Part shown: positions 6,748 to 15,200 of the stretch, piece by piece
Position numbering within the stretch: position 1 is the first letter of the stretch
How the letters are laid out: each line of letters begins with the position of its first letter
Made by a program: the position numbers and the translations under genes
The notes under the pieces: model-generated
What the model was told of the DNA's origin: nothing
Seen by the model: the letters and a program-made list of their open reading frames with translations, nothing else
Databases searched by the model: none
DNA from: Acidobacteriota bacterium
GTDB taxonomy: Bacteria; Acidobacteriota; Terriglobia; Terriglobales; Acidobacteriaceae
Direction: 5' to 3'
Length of the DNA: 21,706 nt
Assembly (NCBI GenBank): GCA_021802085.1
Contig: JAKAAZ010000025.1
Span: forward strand, 1-21,706

Positions 6748-7647
6748 ATGCAAATTATTTCCGACCCCTTAGAGCTTCGAGCCGCGCTGCGCATGTTGCG
6801 GGCCTCCGGTGGACCGCCTCTTCCACGTAGCGTCGGTTTCGTCCCCACCATGGGCGCGCTCCATGCCGGGCATCGTTCGCTGGTGCAGGCGGCGCGCCAA
6901 CGTTGTGACGTGGTCGTTGCGTCCATCTTCGTGAACCCGACCCAGTTCGGCCCCAATGAGGATTTCAGCCGCTATCCGCGCACGCTGGAACAGGATTGCC
7001 AGATGCTCGAAGATGAGCGCGTGGATGTGGTCTTCACTCCTGCGGCGGAGGTTATGTATCCGCCGGGCGCTTCGACCTTTGTGGACGTGGAAGGAGTGGG
7101 CGAGCGGCTCGATGGAGCTTCCCGTCCCGGACATTTTCGAGGCGTGGCCACCGTGGTTGCCAAGCTGTTTCATATTGTGCAGCCGGATTTTGCCTTCTTC
7201 GGACAGAAAGATGCCGCCCAGGTGGCCGTGTTGCGGAAGATGGCGCGCGAGCTGGATTTTCCTGTCGACATGGTGATTTGTTCCACCGTACGCGAGCCGG
7301 ACGGTCTCGCGATGAGCTCGCGCAATCGCTATCTGTCAGCGGAAGAGCGGCGGCAGGCGTTGTCGCTCTCCCGCGCTCTGCTGGCGGCGCAAACCCAAGC
7401 CGACCACGGCGAGCAGAGTGCATCCGCTCTGTTAGAAACTATGCGCGCGACTCTGCAAGACGAGCCCGCCGTGCGCGTGGATTATCTGGCGGTGGTCGAT
7501 CCTGACACGCTCTTGCCGCTGGAAAATGTTGCAGCGGGCGCTCTGCTTGCCGTTGCCGCGTACGTTGGCAGCACGCGGCTCATCGACAACGTTCTACTTC
7601 CGCCCCGCGGCGGAAACGCAGGCGTGTCCGGCAAGAAAAAATCGTAG
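6748..7647 (+). CDS. panC: Pantoate-beta-alanine ligase PanC
   Basis: PanC joins pantoate to beta-alanine using ATP, via a pantoyl-adenylate, to give pantothenate. It is a cytoplasmic nucleotidyltransferase-fold enzyme. The HIGH-like motif is H39-A-G-H42 in PTMGALHAGH; FVNPTQFG follows, then the FGQKD motif (Q153, K154) and the KMSKS-equivalent AMSSRN (residues 188-193). At 299 residues the length is normal to slightly long. After the conserved end (STRLIDNVLL) there is a Gly/Lys-rich tail of about 15 residues. The bases encoding that tail (7594-7647) are also the antisense of the end of the DNA glycosylase gene. It lies 12 bases after panB. No panD (aspartate decarboxylase) or panE is in the window, so beta-alanine and pantoate supply must be encoded elsewhere. 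Confidence 0.97.
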   Translation: MQIISDPLELRAALRMLRASGGPPLPRSVGFVPTMGALHAGHRSLVQAARQRCDVVVASIFVNPTQFGPNEDFSRYPRTLEQDCQMLEDERVDVVFTPAAEVMYPPGASTFVDVEGVGERLDGASRPGHFRGVATVVAKLFHIVQPDFAFFGQKDAAQVAVLRKMARELDFPVDMVICSTVREPDGLAMSSRNRYLSAEERRQALSLSRALLAAQTQADHGEQSASALLETMRATLQDEPAVRVDYLAVVDPDTLLPLENVAAGALLAVAAYVGSTRLIDNVLLPPRGGNAGVSGKKKS

Positions 7648-8289
7648 CGGCAGATCGGTCGCCTTGCGAATCCCGATGCGCGGAGTCACGCGAATGTCTC
7701 CGCCCTGAAAGCCGTCTTCAACAAAACCCAATGAGCTGTCGGCGCCGGTCAGGTCGAGGTCATTGTCTGCCGCGCGGGTAATGCCGAAGGCCTGGCACAA
7801 CTTGCCGGGTCCGGACGCCAGTTGACGGATGGCCGCCGAGGCGCTAAACCCGCGATTGCGCCGCATTGCATCCATGCCTTCCAGCGGCTCCAGCGCGCGC
7901 AGCAAAACGCAGCCTGGAATCCCCTCGGGCAGACAGCTCACGTTGATGCAATAGTGCAAGCCGTAAATGCTGTACACGTAGGCATGGCCCGGCGGTCCAT
8001 AGAGAACCGCATTGCGCGCGGTGCGTCCGCTGGCGGCGTGAGCGGCCGGATCATGTTCGCCAAGATACGCTTCCGTTTCCACGATGCGTCCGGCGAGTCG
8101 TTCGCCTCCGTTGCGGCGCACCAGAATTTTCCCCAGCAATGCGCGCGCTACCTGCTCCGGTGGAGCATCGAAAAAGCTGCGTGCCAACTGCCGCCAGTCG
8201 ACCCGGCCTCCGAGCAAGCCATCCTCCGCGGATTCAAGCCCCAGCGGATTTGGCATGTTCGCGAATCGCTTCGAGGACTTCTTCCGCAT
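7594..8289 (-). CDS. DNA-3-methyladenine glycosylase (AAG/MPG family)
   Basis: This enzyme excises alkylated purines such as 3-methyladenine and hypoxanthine, starting base-excision repair. It belongs to the AAG/Mpg fold rather than the AlkA fold. The segment LARSFFDAPPEQVARALLGK opens the domain. The catalytic region IVETEAYLG follows, with the general-base Glu at about residue 71, then AAHA..GRTARN, YGPPGHAYVYSIYGLHYCINV and the RALEPLEG motif. Its 231 residues suit the family. The ATG at 8289 has GAGG close by but overlaps bcp by 56 bases; an ATG at 8256 would overlap by 23 and lose 11 residues. The conserved end of the protein (FFLAGHACVS) is encoded on the strand opposite panC codons, a tail-to-tail overlap of 54 bases. 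It is the last gene of the galU-bcp-aag group. Confidence 0.94.
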   Translation of the reverse strand: MRKKSSKRFANMPNPLGLESAEDGLLGGRVDWRQLARSFFDAPPEQVARALLGKILVRRNGGERLAGRIVETEAYLGEHDPAAHAASGRTARNAVLYGPPGHAYVYSIYGLHYCINVSCLPEGIPGCVLLRALEPLEGMDAMRRNRGFSASAAIRQLASGPGKLCQAFGITRAADNDLDLTGADSSLGFVEDGFQGGDIRVTPRIGIRKATDLPLRFFLAGHACVSAAGRK

Positions 8290-8710
8290 GACCCTCGGGC
8301 TTGACCTTGGGGAAAATTTTCAGCAGACGCTGGTTCGGGCCGATGAGAAAGGTGGTGCGCTCGATGCCAAAGACCTTTTTGCCGTACATGTTCTTTTCGC
8401 GCATCACATCAAATTGATTGCAGACCTTCTCGTCGACATCGGCCAGCAGAGGGTATGGAAGATTGTATTTCTCCTGAAATTTTTTCTGCGCCTTCGGCGT
8501 ATCGCGAGAAATGCCAAGCACAATGGCTCCTGCCTTCTGCAGCCTGGTAAACGCGTCGCGAAAGCCGCAGGCCTCAATCGTGCAGCCCGGAGTGTCTGCC
8601 CTGGGATAAAAAAACAGAACCACGGGCTTGCCGGAAAAGTCGGTCAAATGGACCGTTTCGTCATCCTGGTTCTTCAGGCTGAAATTCGCTACCTTGTCAT
8701 TCACATTCAT
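8234..8710 (-). CDS. bcp: Thioredoxin-dependent peroxiredoxin, BCP/PrxQ type
   Basis: This thiol peroxidase reduces hydrogen peroxide and organic hydroperoxides in the cytoplasm, using thioredoxin as reductant. The active-site loop FYPRADTPGCTIEACGF contains the peroxidatic Cys43 and, five residues on, the resolving Cys48. That is the intramolecular two-Cys arrangement of E. coli Bcp. At 158 residues it is full length. The ATG at 8710 is preceded by AAGGA at good spacing. galU ends 30 bases upstream, and the glycosylase gene starts inside the bcp 3' end, so the three genes are very probably co-transcribed. No thioredoxin or regulator (OxyR, PerR) is adjacent. Confidence 0.96.
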   Translation of the reverse strand: MNVNDKVANFSLKNQDDETVHLTDFSGKPVVLFFYPRADTPGCTIEACGFRDAFTRLQKAGAIVLGISRDTPKAQKKFQEKYNLPYPLLADVDEKVCNQFDVMREKNMYGKKVFGIERTTFLIGPNQRLLKIFPKVKPEGHAEEVLEAIREHAKSAGA

Positions 8711-8740
8711 CGGATCGTCCTTATCTTCATGCCGTCCACA

Positions 8741-9628
8741 TCAGCTTTTCAGCGGAGACAGTCCTTGCAACCACGCTCGGAATTCGTCTCCCAGGTCCTC
8801 TCGCTTCAACGCAAATTCCACCGTCGCTTTCAGGAAGCCGAGCTTGTCTCCAGCATCGTAGCGCGTGCCTTCAAAGCTATACCCATAGACCTTTTCATGC
8901 TCCAGCAACCCGCGAATTCCATCCGTGAGTTGCAGTTCGCCGCCCGCGCCCAGCGGAGTTGTTTCCAGCAGCTCAAAAATGCGCGGCGTCAGGATATAGC
9001 GTCCGATAATGGCATTCTTCGAAGGCGCGTCTTTCAGCTTGGGCTTTTCCACCAGAGCTTTGACTTCCATGATGCGCGGGTTTCTTGCCGTCGGTTTGGC
9101 ATCGATGACTCCATAGGCCGAAATGGCTGGCCCTTCGACGATCTGGGTCGCGAGAATGCTGGACTGGACTTCATCGAAAACAGAAACCATTTGCTGCAAA
9201 CACGGCGGAGTGGCATCAATCACGTCGTCGGGAAGAATCACGGCGAAAGGCTCGTCGCCCACCAGATCGCGCGCCATCAACACAGCGTGGCCCAGCCCCA
9301 TCGCTTCCTTTTGTCGAATATAGGCGACTCGGCCAAGATTGGAAATCTGCCTGGCCATGGCCAGCAGGTCGAGCTTGCCGCGCGATTCCAATTGGCGCTC
9401 CAGCTCCACGCTGATGTCGAAATGATCTTCAATCACGGTCTTGCCCCTGCCCGTGACAATAATGATCTGGTCGCAGCCCGCCGCGATGGCTTCTTCCACT
9501 CCGTACTGAATAATCGGCTTATCGACGACCGGGAGCATCTCTTTCGGAATAGCTTTGGTGGCGGGCAAAAAACGTGTGCCCAATCCCGCAGCGGGAAAAA
9601 CTGCTTTGCGAATTTTGGTTTTGGCCAT
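8741..9628 (-). CDS. galU: UTP-glucose-1-phosphate uridylyltransferase GalU
   Basis: GalU makes UDP-glucose from UTP and glucose-1-phosphate, feeding cell-envelope polysaccharide and trehalose synthesis. The nucleotidyltransferase signature is near the N-terminus: FPAAGLGTRFLPATKAIPKEMLPV (residues 11-34 of the protein), with the G-L-G-T-R nucleotide loop and Lys29. KPIIQYGVEEA and the metal-binding ILPDDV follow. Its 295 residues are typical. The frame runs 47 codons further upstream to 9769, but family alignment fixes the start at 9628; GGGAG lies upstream at somewhat long spacing. It is the first gene of the galU-bcp-aag group, with a -10-like TATACT 77 bases upstream. Confidence 0.97.
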   Translation of the reverse strand: MAKTKIRKAVFPAAGLGTRFLPATKAIPKEMLPVVDKPIIQYGVEEAIAAGCDQIIIVTGRGKTVIEDHFDISVELERQLESRGKLDLLAMARQISNLGRVAYIRQKEAMGLGHAVLMARDLVGDEPFAVILPDDVIDATPPCLQQMVSVFDEVQSSILATQIVEGPAISAYGVIDAKPTARNPRIMEVKALVEKPKLKDAPSKNAIIGRYILTPRIFELLETTPLGAGGELQLTDGIRGLLEHEKVYGYSFEGTRYDAGDKLGFLKATVEFALKREDLGDEFRAWLQGLSPLKS

Positions 9629-9704
9629 ATTGAATCGCTTTCTCCCAATGCCTTCTACAGGCAGTGAACATCCTCTACAAACACACAAACTCTTCCCGTA
9701 TCGC

Positions 9705-9710
9705 AGTATA
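9705..9710 (-). promoter_or_regulatory. Possible -10 box for galU-bcp-aag
   Basis: TATACT, read on the minus strand from 9710, is a good -10 match and is followed by GCG. A perfect TTGACA lies at 9747-9742, but 31 bases upstream is too far to be its partner, and no good -35 box sits at 16-18 bases. Confidence 0.3.
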
Positions 9711-9761
9711 AGCATTGCGGCTTTTAGGAACGAGTTTTTCTTGTCAACCCATGAGATGACA

Positions 9762-9789
9762 TCCGCCATTCCCTTGTTGTATCGGCGGA
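9762..9789 (-). terminator. Weak hairpin just after the DUF885 gene
   Basis: TCCGCC (9762-9767) and GGCGGA (9784-9789) form a 6-bp inverted repeat a few bases beyond the stop at 9794. There is no T-tract on the minus strand, so it is at best a weak terminator. Confidence 0.25.
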
Positions 9790-9793
9790 AATC

Positions 9794-11572
9794 CTACAAC
9801 ACCGGCGAGGAATTTCCCAACATGGCACGGCGGACGATCGGTAAAGGGACCCCGCCCTGGAGAAGAAAATCGTCGTGGAATTTCTCCAGAGAGAAGGCCG
9901 CACCTTCCTTTTCCTGCACATCGGCGCGAAGCTTCAGGATCATCAACTTTCCGAGCGTGTAATAGAGGTAAGTCGGGTCGCTGGCGCCCCGCTTCGTCTC
10001 CACCAGGCCGGTCGCGCGAGTCTGATAGCCCTCTTTCTGGAAGAAATCGACAGCCTGATCGATGGTCATTCCCTGGGTGTGCATCTGAATGCCAACGATA
10101 AACCTCGCATCCCGCAGCAACGCATCATCCAACTGACCCAGGCGAATCAGTTTCGCTTCTCGCGCGTCTTTCGCTCCCCAGCCGGGCCCGCCGTAGCCTT
10201 GGTCCAGCATCATCTGCTCGCAATAGTGCGCCCAGCCTTCCACGTTGCTGCTGGAATAGAGTATTTTCCGCACGCGCGAGTGAATCTGCGGCATAAATAA
10301 AAACTGCACGTAATGGCCCGGATACGCTTCATGCACGGACGTGCTGATAATGGTCCCAATGTTGAAGGCTCGCATGCTTTCCTCGCGCTGCTGCGGGGTT
10401 TCGTCCGAGCCCGGCACGGTGACATTGAAATATGCCTTGTGGGAGCCAGTCTCATACGCGCCCGGTGAATCCATCGACGCGAAGGTGGTCGCGCGCATGA
10501 ACGGCGGCGTGTTTTCCAGCGTCGGCTGCACGCCGGAAGGGATGGTGACGATTTGCTTCTCCCGGATGAACTGGATCAGATTGTTGAACGTGTTCTGAAA
10601 TTTTCCGAGCAGTTGATCTGGGGCGGGATGGTCGGCCTGGAGTTCCGCAAGCACCTGCATCGGCGTTTTTCTGGAATCGAGTTCGGCTGCGACTTGACGG
10701 AACTGCTCCTGGTTCTTGTGCAGGTCGGCGTACGCAATTTCCAGCAGGCGATCCAGTGGAATGTCGACCATCTCATCATCCCGCAGCTTGGCGCTGAATG
10801 TCGCCGCGCCGATGCGAAAATCTCCATTGGATTTTGGCAGCATGTCGCTCTTGAGCCATTCCTGATAGCTGCTGAGTGCCTGAATGACTGCGGCATTGGA
10901 AGCATGGAACTCGTCCAACAGCTTGCGATCTTTGACGGTGGTGAACGCGACGGGAATATCACTCTGAAAAAATCCGATAATGCCCGGCAACTGCTCGATC
11001 GCAATCTCCGTATAAATCCTGGGCGGATTCACCAGATTGGCGCGCGCAGCCTCCAGCGCGGCCGGCATCTGTTTCTCGCGCGCAATCAGCGACGCCAGCC
11101 TGACTTCCGCGGGCAAGTAATCGCGCTCGATGATCGTAAATGCGCTGTTGGTGATGCCACTCGAATAGTAGTCGGGATCTTTCTGCCAGAGTCGGATCGT
11201 TTCCAGAGATAGTAATTGGCTCCGGATGGTGCCCAGTAGAAACTCGCGGTCTCCCTCGTCCCATTGGTTCAGATTTGCGGCCGGAAAGGCAGCAACTTTT
11301 TTCTCATACGTGTGCAGCGCTGCGGTTTCCCGATCGACACCAGCGCGGGAATAGTCTTCCAATTTGCTGTCGTACTGATGCAGTCCGGCGCTCGTGCCCT
11401 CCGTGGGGTTGAACGGTAGATACACGGTGTCAAAGTACGTGTCCACCAGATGCATCCACTGGGGATTGTGTCGCTCGCTGGTCGGAGTCATAGTGGAGTT
11501 GGCCCCTGAAAACGTTGTGCTGACCATCAGCATAATTGCGGCCGCGATGAGGCGCGAAAAACGCAAATTCAT
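9794..11572 (-). CDS. Secreted DUF885 family protein (putative metallopeptidase-like)
   Basis: The 592-residue protein begins with a signal peptide (basic MNLRFSRL, then a hydrophobic stretch to about residue 20, with an Ala/Ser-rich cleavage region near 24). The rest is a long, mostly helical DUF885 domain. The family hallmark is seen as H414-E-A-Y-P-G-H420 followed by E445-G-W-A-H-Y. That order of two His and a downstream Glu resembles zinc gluzincin-type peptidases. Peptidase activity is therefore plausible but not shown by sequence alone. The ATG at 11572 is chosen because GAGG lies eight bases upstream and the signal peptide starts there; the frame upstream to 11755 has no coding character. 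It is divergent from a secreted DUF2911 protein, with 137 bases between them. Both are exported, but a joint role is only a guess. Confidence 0.93.
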   Translation of the reverse strand: MNLRFSRLIAAAIMLMVSTTFSGANSTMTPTSERHNPQWMHLVDTYFDTVYLPFNPTEGTSAGLHQYDSKLEDYSRAGVDRETAALHTYEKKVAAFPAANLNQWDEGDREFLLGTIRSQLLSLETIRLWQKDPDYYSSGITNSAFTIIERDYLPAEVRLASLIAREKQMPAALEAARANLVNPPRIYTEIAIEQLPGIIGFFQSDIPVAFTTVKDRKLLDEFHASNAAVIQALSSYQEWLKSDMLPKSNGDFRIGAATFSAKLRDDEMVDIPLDRLLEIAYADLHKNQEQFRQVAAELDSRKTPMQVLAELQADHPAPDQLLGKFQNTFNNLIQFIREKQIVTIPSGVQPTLENTPPFMRATTFASMDSPGAYETGSHKAYFNVTVPGSDETPQQREESMRAFNIGTIISTSVHEAYPGHYVQFLFMPQIHSRVRKILYSSSNVEGWAHYCEQMMLDQGYGGPGWGAKDAREAKLIRLGQLDDALLRDARFIVGIQMHTQGMTIDQAVDFFQKEGYQTRATGLVETKRGASDPTYLYYTLGKLMILKLRADVQEKEGAAFSLEKFHDDFLLQGGVPLPIVRRAMLGNSSPVL

Positions 11573-11604
11573 GGCAGCTACCTCAATCAATGGTGCGAAA
11601 ACGC

Positions 11605-11610
11605 AGTATA
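11605..11610 (-). promoter_or_regulatory. Possible -10 box for the DUF885 gene
   Basis: TATACT, read on the minus strand from 11610, lies 33 bases upstream of the start codon and is followed by GCG, exactly like the candidate -10 box of galU. The -35 region (CCTGCT at 17 bases) is poor. Confidence 0.3.
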
Positions 11611-11647
11611 GCCGATGCCCGCGGCGAAGCAGGTCGAAGAAAGTGTT

Positions 11648-11676
11648 TTGACAGAACGGCTCTGCGGTCGGAGACT
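11648..11676 (+). promoter_or_regulatory. Possible promoter for the DUF2911 gene
   Basis: A perfect -35 box TTGACA (11648-11653) is followed after 17 bases by GAGACT (11671-11676), which matches TATAAT at three positions. The predicted start near 11683 would leave a short leader containing GGGAG before the ATG at 11710. Confidence 0.4.
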
Positions 11677-11709
11677 GGTCCAAGCACGCGCTGTTCGGGA
11701 GAAACTCCA

Positions 11710-12255
11710 ATGAAATTTCTTGCAAGCGTTGTAACAATCGCAGCCAGCGCGGCACTGATGCCCGTCGGCTTGGCGCAGATGTCCAACAGCAGCGCGAAGA
11801 GGCCCATGCTCAGCCCACCGGCCAAGGCAACGGTGCAATTGAATGGGAAACAAGTCACTATCGATTACAACTCGCCCTCCATGCGTGGGCGCAGGATTTT
11901 CGCCGGCCTGGTTCCGTACAACAGCGTCTGGCGCACGGGTGCGAATTCCGCTACAACATTGAAAACCGAAACGGACTTGAAGATCGGGACGACAACGGTT
12001 CCCGCCGGCACGTACACGCTGTTCACCATTCCGTCAGAAAGCACTTGGAAGTTGATTATCAACAAACAGACTGGACAATGGGGTCTGCATTACGAGCAGG
12101 CGCAGGACCTTGCGCGCGTCGACATGCGCAAGAACACACTGCCGCAGCAGCAAGAGAAGATGAGTATCAACTTCGAGAATACGCGCGGCAACACTACGCA
12201 GCTGCATGTCCGCTGGGACACAACCGATGTCTGGGTTCCTGTCGTTGCGCAATAG
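11710..12255 (+). CDS. Secreted DUF2911 domain protein
   Basis: The 181-residue protein has a signal peptide (hydrophobic residues 3-20, cleavage likely after GLA at about residue 22). The mature part fits the DUF2911 pattern: an Ala/Pro-rich start, VTIDYNSPSMRGRRIFAGLVPY, VWRTGANSATTL, then VPAGTYTLFTIP and a beta-rich end with HVRWDTTDVWVPV. The family is widespread in Acidobacteriota and Bacteroidota; no biochemical role is established as far as I know. The start at 11710 has GGGAG nine to ten bases upstream; the 40 codons of open frame before it lack coding character. Its TAG stop (12253-12255) abuts the mfd stop codon on the other strand, with no base between them. Confidence 0.93.
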   Translation: MKFLASVVTIAASAALMPVGLAQMSNSSAKRPMLSPPAKATVQLNGKQVTIDYNSPSMRGRRIFAGLVPYNSVWRTGANSATTLKTETDLKIGTTTVPAGTYTLFTIPSESTWKLIINKQTGQWGLHYEQAQDLARVDMRKNTLPQQQEKMSINFENTRGNTTQLHVRWDTTDVWVPVVAQ

Positions 12256-15200
12256 CTAGCGAACCGCTTGCCTGCTGACTTCCGTCGACGGCTTCGAAGT
12301 TGGCGGAGCTGCGAGGGCTTCAATAAGCCGCCGCAGCTCGCTAAGAACATCTGCGGGGATCGTAGCTTTGACGGGGAAGCGCAGCACGCCTTGCGGCGTA
12401 AACTGCGCGCCGCGCTTTGCGTTGCGAGCAACCAGTTGCATCAGCTTCTCCGGATCGATGCTGGCGGTTTCGGTGAAATGCACGCTGACCATCTGACCTT
12501 TGCGATCCATTTGCGCAACGCCGGTTTGCTCGCATAGCAAACGCAGACGACCGGCGGCGACAAGAAGCTGAACCGGGTCGGGCATGGGTCCATAGCGGTC
12601 TTGCATTTCCGCGGCGATGTCCTCAATGGCCGTCTCGCTTTCCGCCCCGGCAATGCGTTTATACATGCGCAGCCGCTGGTTTTCTTCCTCAATGTAGCTG
12701 GAGTCGATGCGCAGCGAAATGCCGAGATTGAGCTGTACCGACGGCCGCTCGGCTTGGTTCTCGCCTTTCAATTCGCGTACCGCTTGCTCCAGCATCGTGG
12801 TGTACAGCTCAAAGCCGACGGCCTCAATATGCCCGCTCTGTTCGCCGCCGAGCATGTTTCCCGCGCCGCGCAACTCCAGATCGAGCGCCGCGATCTTGAA
12901 GCCTGCGCCCAGGTCGGAAAATTCCTTCAACGCCGCCAGTCTCCGCCGCGCAATGTCAGTCAGTTCCTTATCCGGCGGAATCAGCAGATAGGAATACGCC
13001 CGGCGATTGGATCGCCCGACCCGCCCCCGCAACTGATACAGCTCTGACAGCCCGTGGCGATCGGCGCGGTTGATCAGGATGGTGTTCGCGAGCGGAATAT
13101 CGAGCCCGTTTTCAATGATGGTGGTCGCGACCAGCACATCGTATTCGTGATGCATGAAGGCCAGCATCACACGCTCCAGTTCCGCTTCCCCCATCTGTCC
13201 GTGGCCCACGCCGATACGTGCCTGTGGAGCCAGTTCCTGCAACCTCGCGGCGATCTCGTAAATATTTTCGACGCGATTGTGGACGAAATAAATCTGGCCT
13301 CCACGTTCCAGCTCGACCTCAATCGCGGAGCGAATCAGCTTCTCGTCATACTTCGCCACCACGGTTTGAATCGCCATGCGATCCTTGGGCGGCGTCTCGA
13401 TCACGCTCATATCGCGCAGTCCCACCAGCGACATGTGCAGCGTGCGCGGAATCGGCGTGGCCGACATGGCCAGCACATCAATCTCTCTCCGCATCTGTTT
13501 CAGCCGCTCTTTGTGGCGCACTCCAAAACGCTGTTCCTCATCGACGACGAGCAGTCCGAGATCCTGAAATTTCAGGTCTTTTGAAAGCAGGCGATGCGTG
13601 CCGATCAGGATGTCGACTCTGCCCTGCTCCACCTTTTCCAGAATCGATTTCTGCTCTTTCGGCGAGCGAAAACGGGAGATCATTTCGATATGCACCGGGA
13701 ACGCCGCGAAGCGACGCTTGAATGTTTCGAAATGCTGGAAGCAGAGCACCGTCGTGGGCGTCAGGACCGCAACCTGTTTGCTGTCCTGCACCGCCTTGAA
13801 GGCCGCGCGCATCGCCACTTCGGTTTTGCCATAGCCAACATCCCCGACCAGCAGGCGATCCATCGGCATGGTGGATTCCATGTCGCGTTTGATGTCGGCA
13901 ATGGAAGTGATCTGGTCGTCCGTCTCATTGAAGTCGAAGGCATCTTCAAATTCGCGCTGAAACTGATTGTCGGCGGAGAACGCATTGCCTTGCGCGGCCT
14001 TGCGGACGGCATACAGCTTGAGGAGTTCATCGGCCATGTCCGCCATGGCTTTTTTCACTCGAGCCTTGGTGCGCGTCCACTGCGCGCTGCCCAGGCGATG
14101 CAGTATGGGAGCGGGTCCCGTATCGGTCGAGCGATATTTCTGGATCAGATCGAGCCGCGTCAGCGGAACATACAATCGCGCCGCTTCCGCAAATTCCAGG
14201 ATCATGAACTCGACATGCATGCCGTCCTGCGAAATTTCTTTCAAGCCAAGATAGCGAGCAATGCCGTGGTCGACGTGGACCACGTAATCGCCAATAGCAA
14301 GATCGCGGAAGTCGGAAATAAATGCTGCCGCATTCGATTTCGATTTGCGCTGGACCGGCTTTGCCGTAACGTCCGCCTCGTCGGAAAGATCGTTCGCGCC
14401 GAAAATAACCAGCCGCGCTTCTTCCAAAACAACGCCGTTTGAAATCTCCGTTCGCACAATGACGGGGGCGCGCATGTCCCCGCGCAAATAACTGGTCTCG
14501 TCATACATCGTCTCGCTGCCGCTGTGGGCACTGCGGCTGCCAATGCGATAGGAAATGCCGTACTCCTGCAGAATGCTGGCCAGCCGCTCGACTTCGCCCT
14601 GGTTGGCGGCTGCCAGAATCGTGCGCGTCTCCTGCGTAGCGAGCGAGCGCAACTGCTCGACCAGTGCTGGGATCGATCCGTGGAGTCGAAGCGTGGGCCG
14701 CGTTGGGATCTCGATCTCGCCGAGCGAAGTGGTATCCGTATCGAGCACATCGACGGTGCCTAGCTGATCGAGATCTAGGCCCGGAGCTTCCGCCACGCGA
14801 GCTCGCCATTCCGGCGGCGTCAGATACAAGTCGGCGGGTGGGAACAGGGTATCGATGCCGCTGCGTTCATGGCGCTGCGTCACCTTGTTCCACCAGCGAT
14901 CCAGCTGATTCTCGACCATGCCGGGCTCTTCCACAAAAATGCGGCACTTTGGGATCAGATCGAACACGGTTTGGTGCTGGCCGGAAGCAGCCACCGCAAA
15001 AAATTCCCATCCCGGAAAAACATTGGCGCCCTCGGCCTCGATCGCTTCGCCGACCGCTTCGCTCTCGCCTTCCAGACGCTGGCCGCTGAGGCGCGTGTGG
15101 ACCCGCGCCAGCAAGGCATTTGTCATGGGAGTTTCCGTCAATGGCAGCAGGATCGCTTCATCCACAGGCGCCGATGAGCGCTGCGTCTCCGGGTCGAACT

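Noticed and set aside
8084..9667. 527-codon plus-strand ORF
   Set aside because: It lies opposite the glycosylase, bcp and galU genes, all with clear catalytic motifs. GC-rich antisense frames are often open.
9742..9747. TTGACA as the galU -35 box
   Set aside because: It is 31 bases from the TATACT -10 candidate, too far for a sigma-70 promoter, and no other -10 box lies at 16-18 bases.
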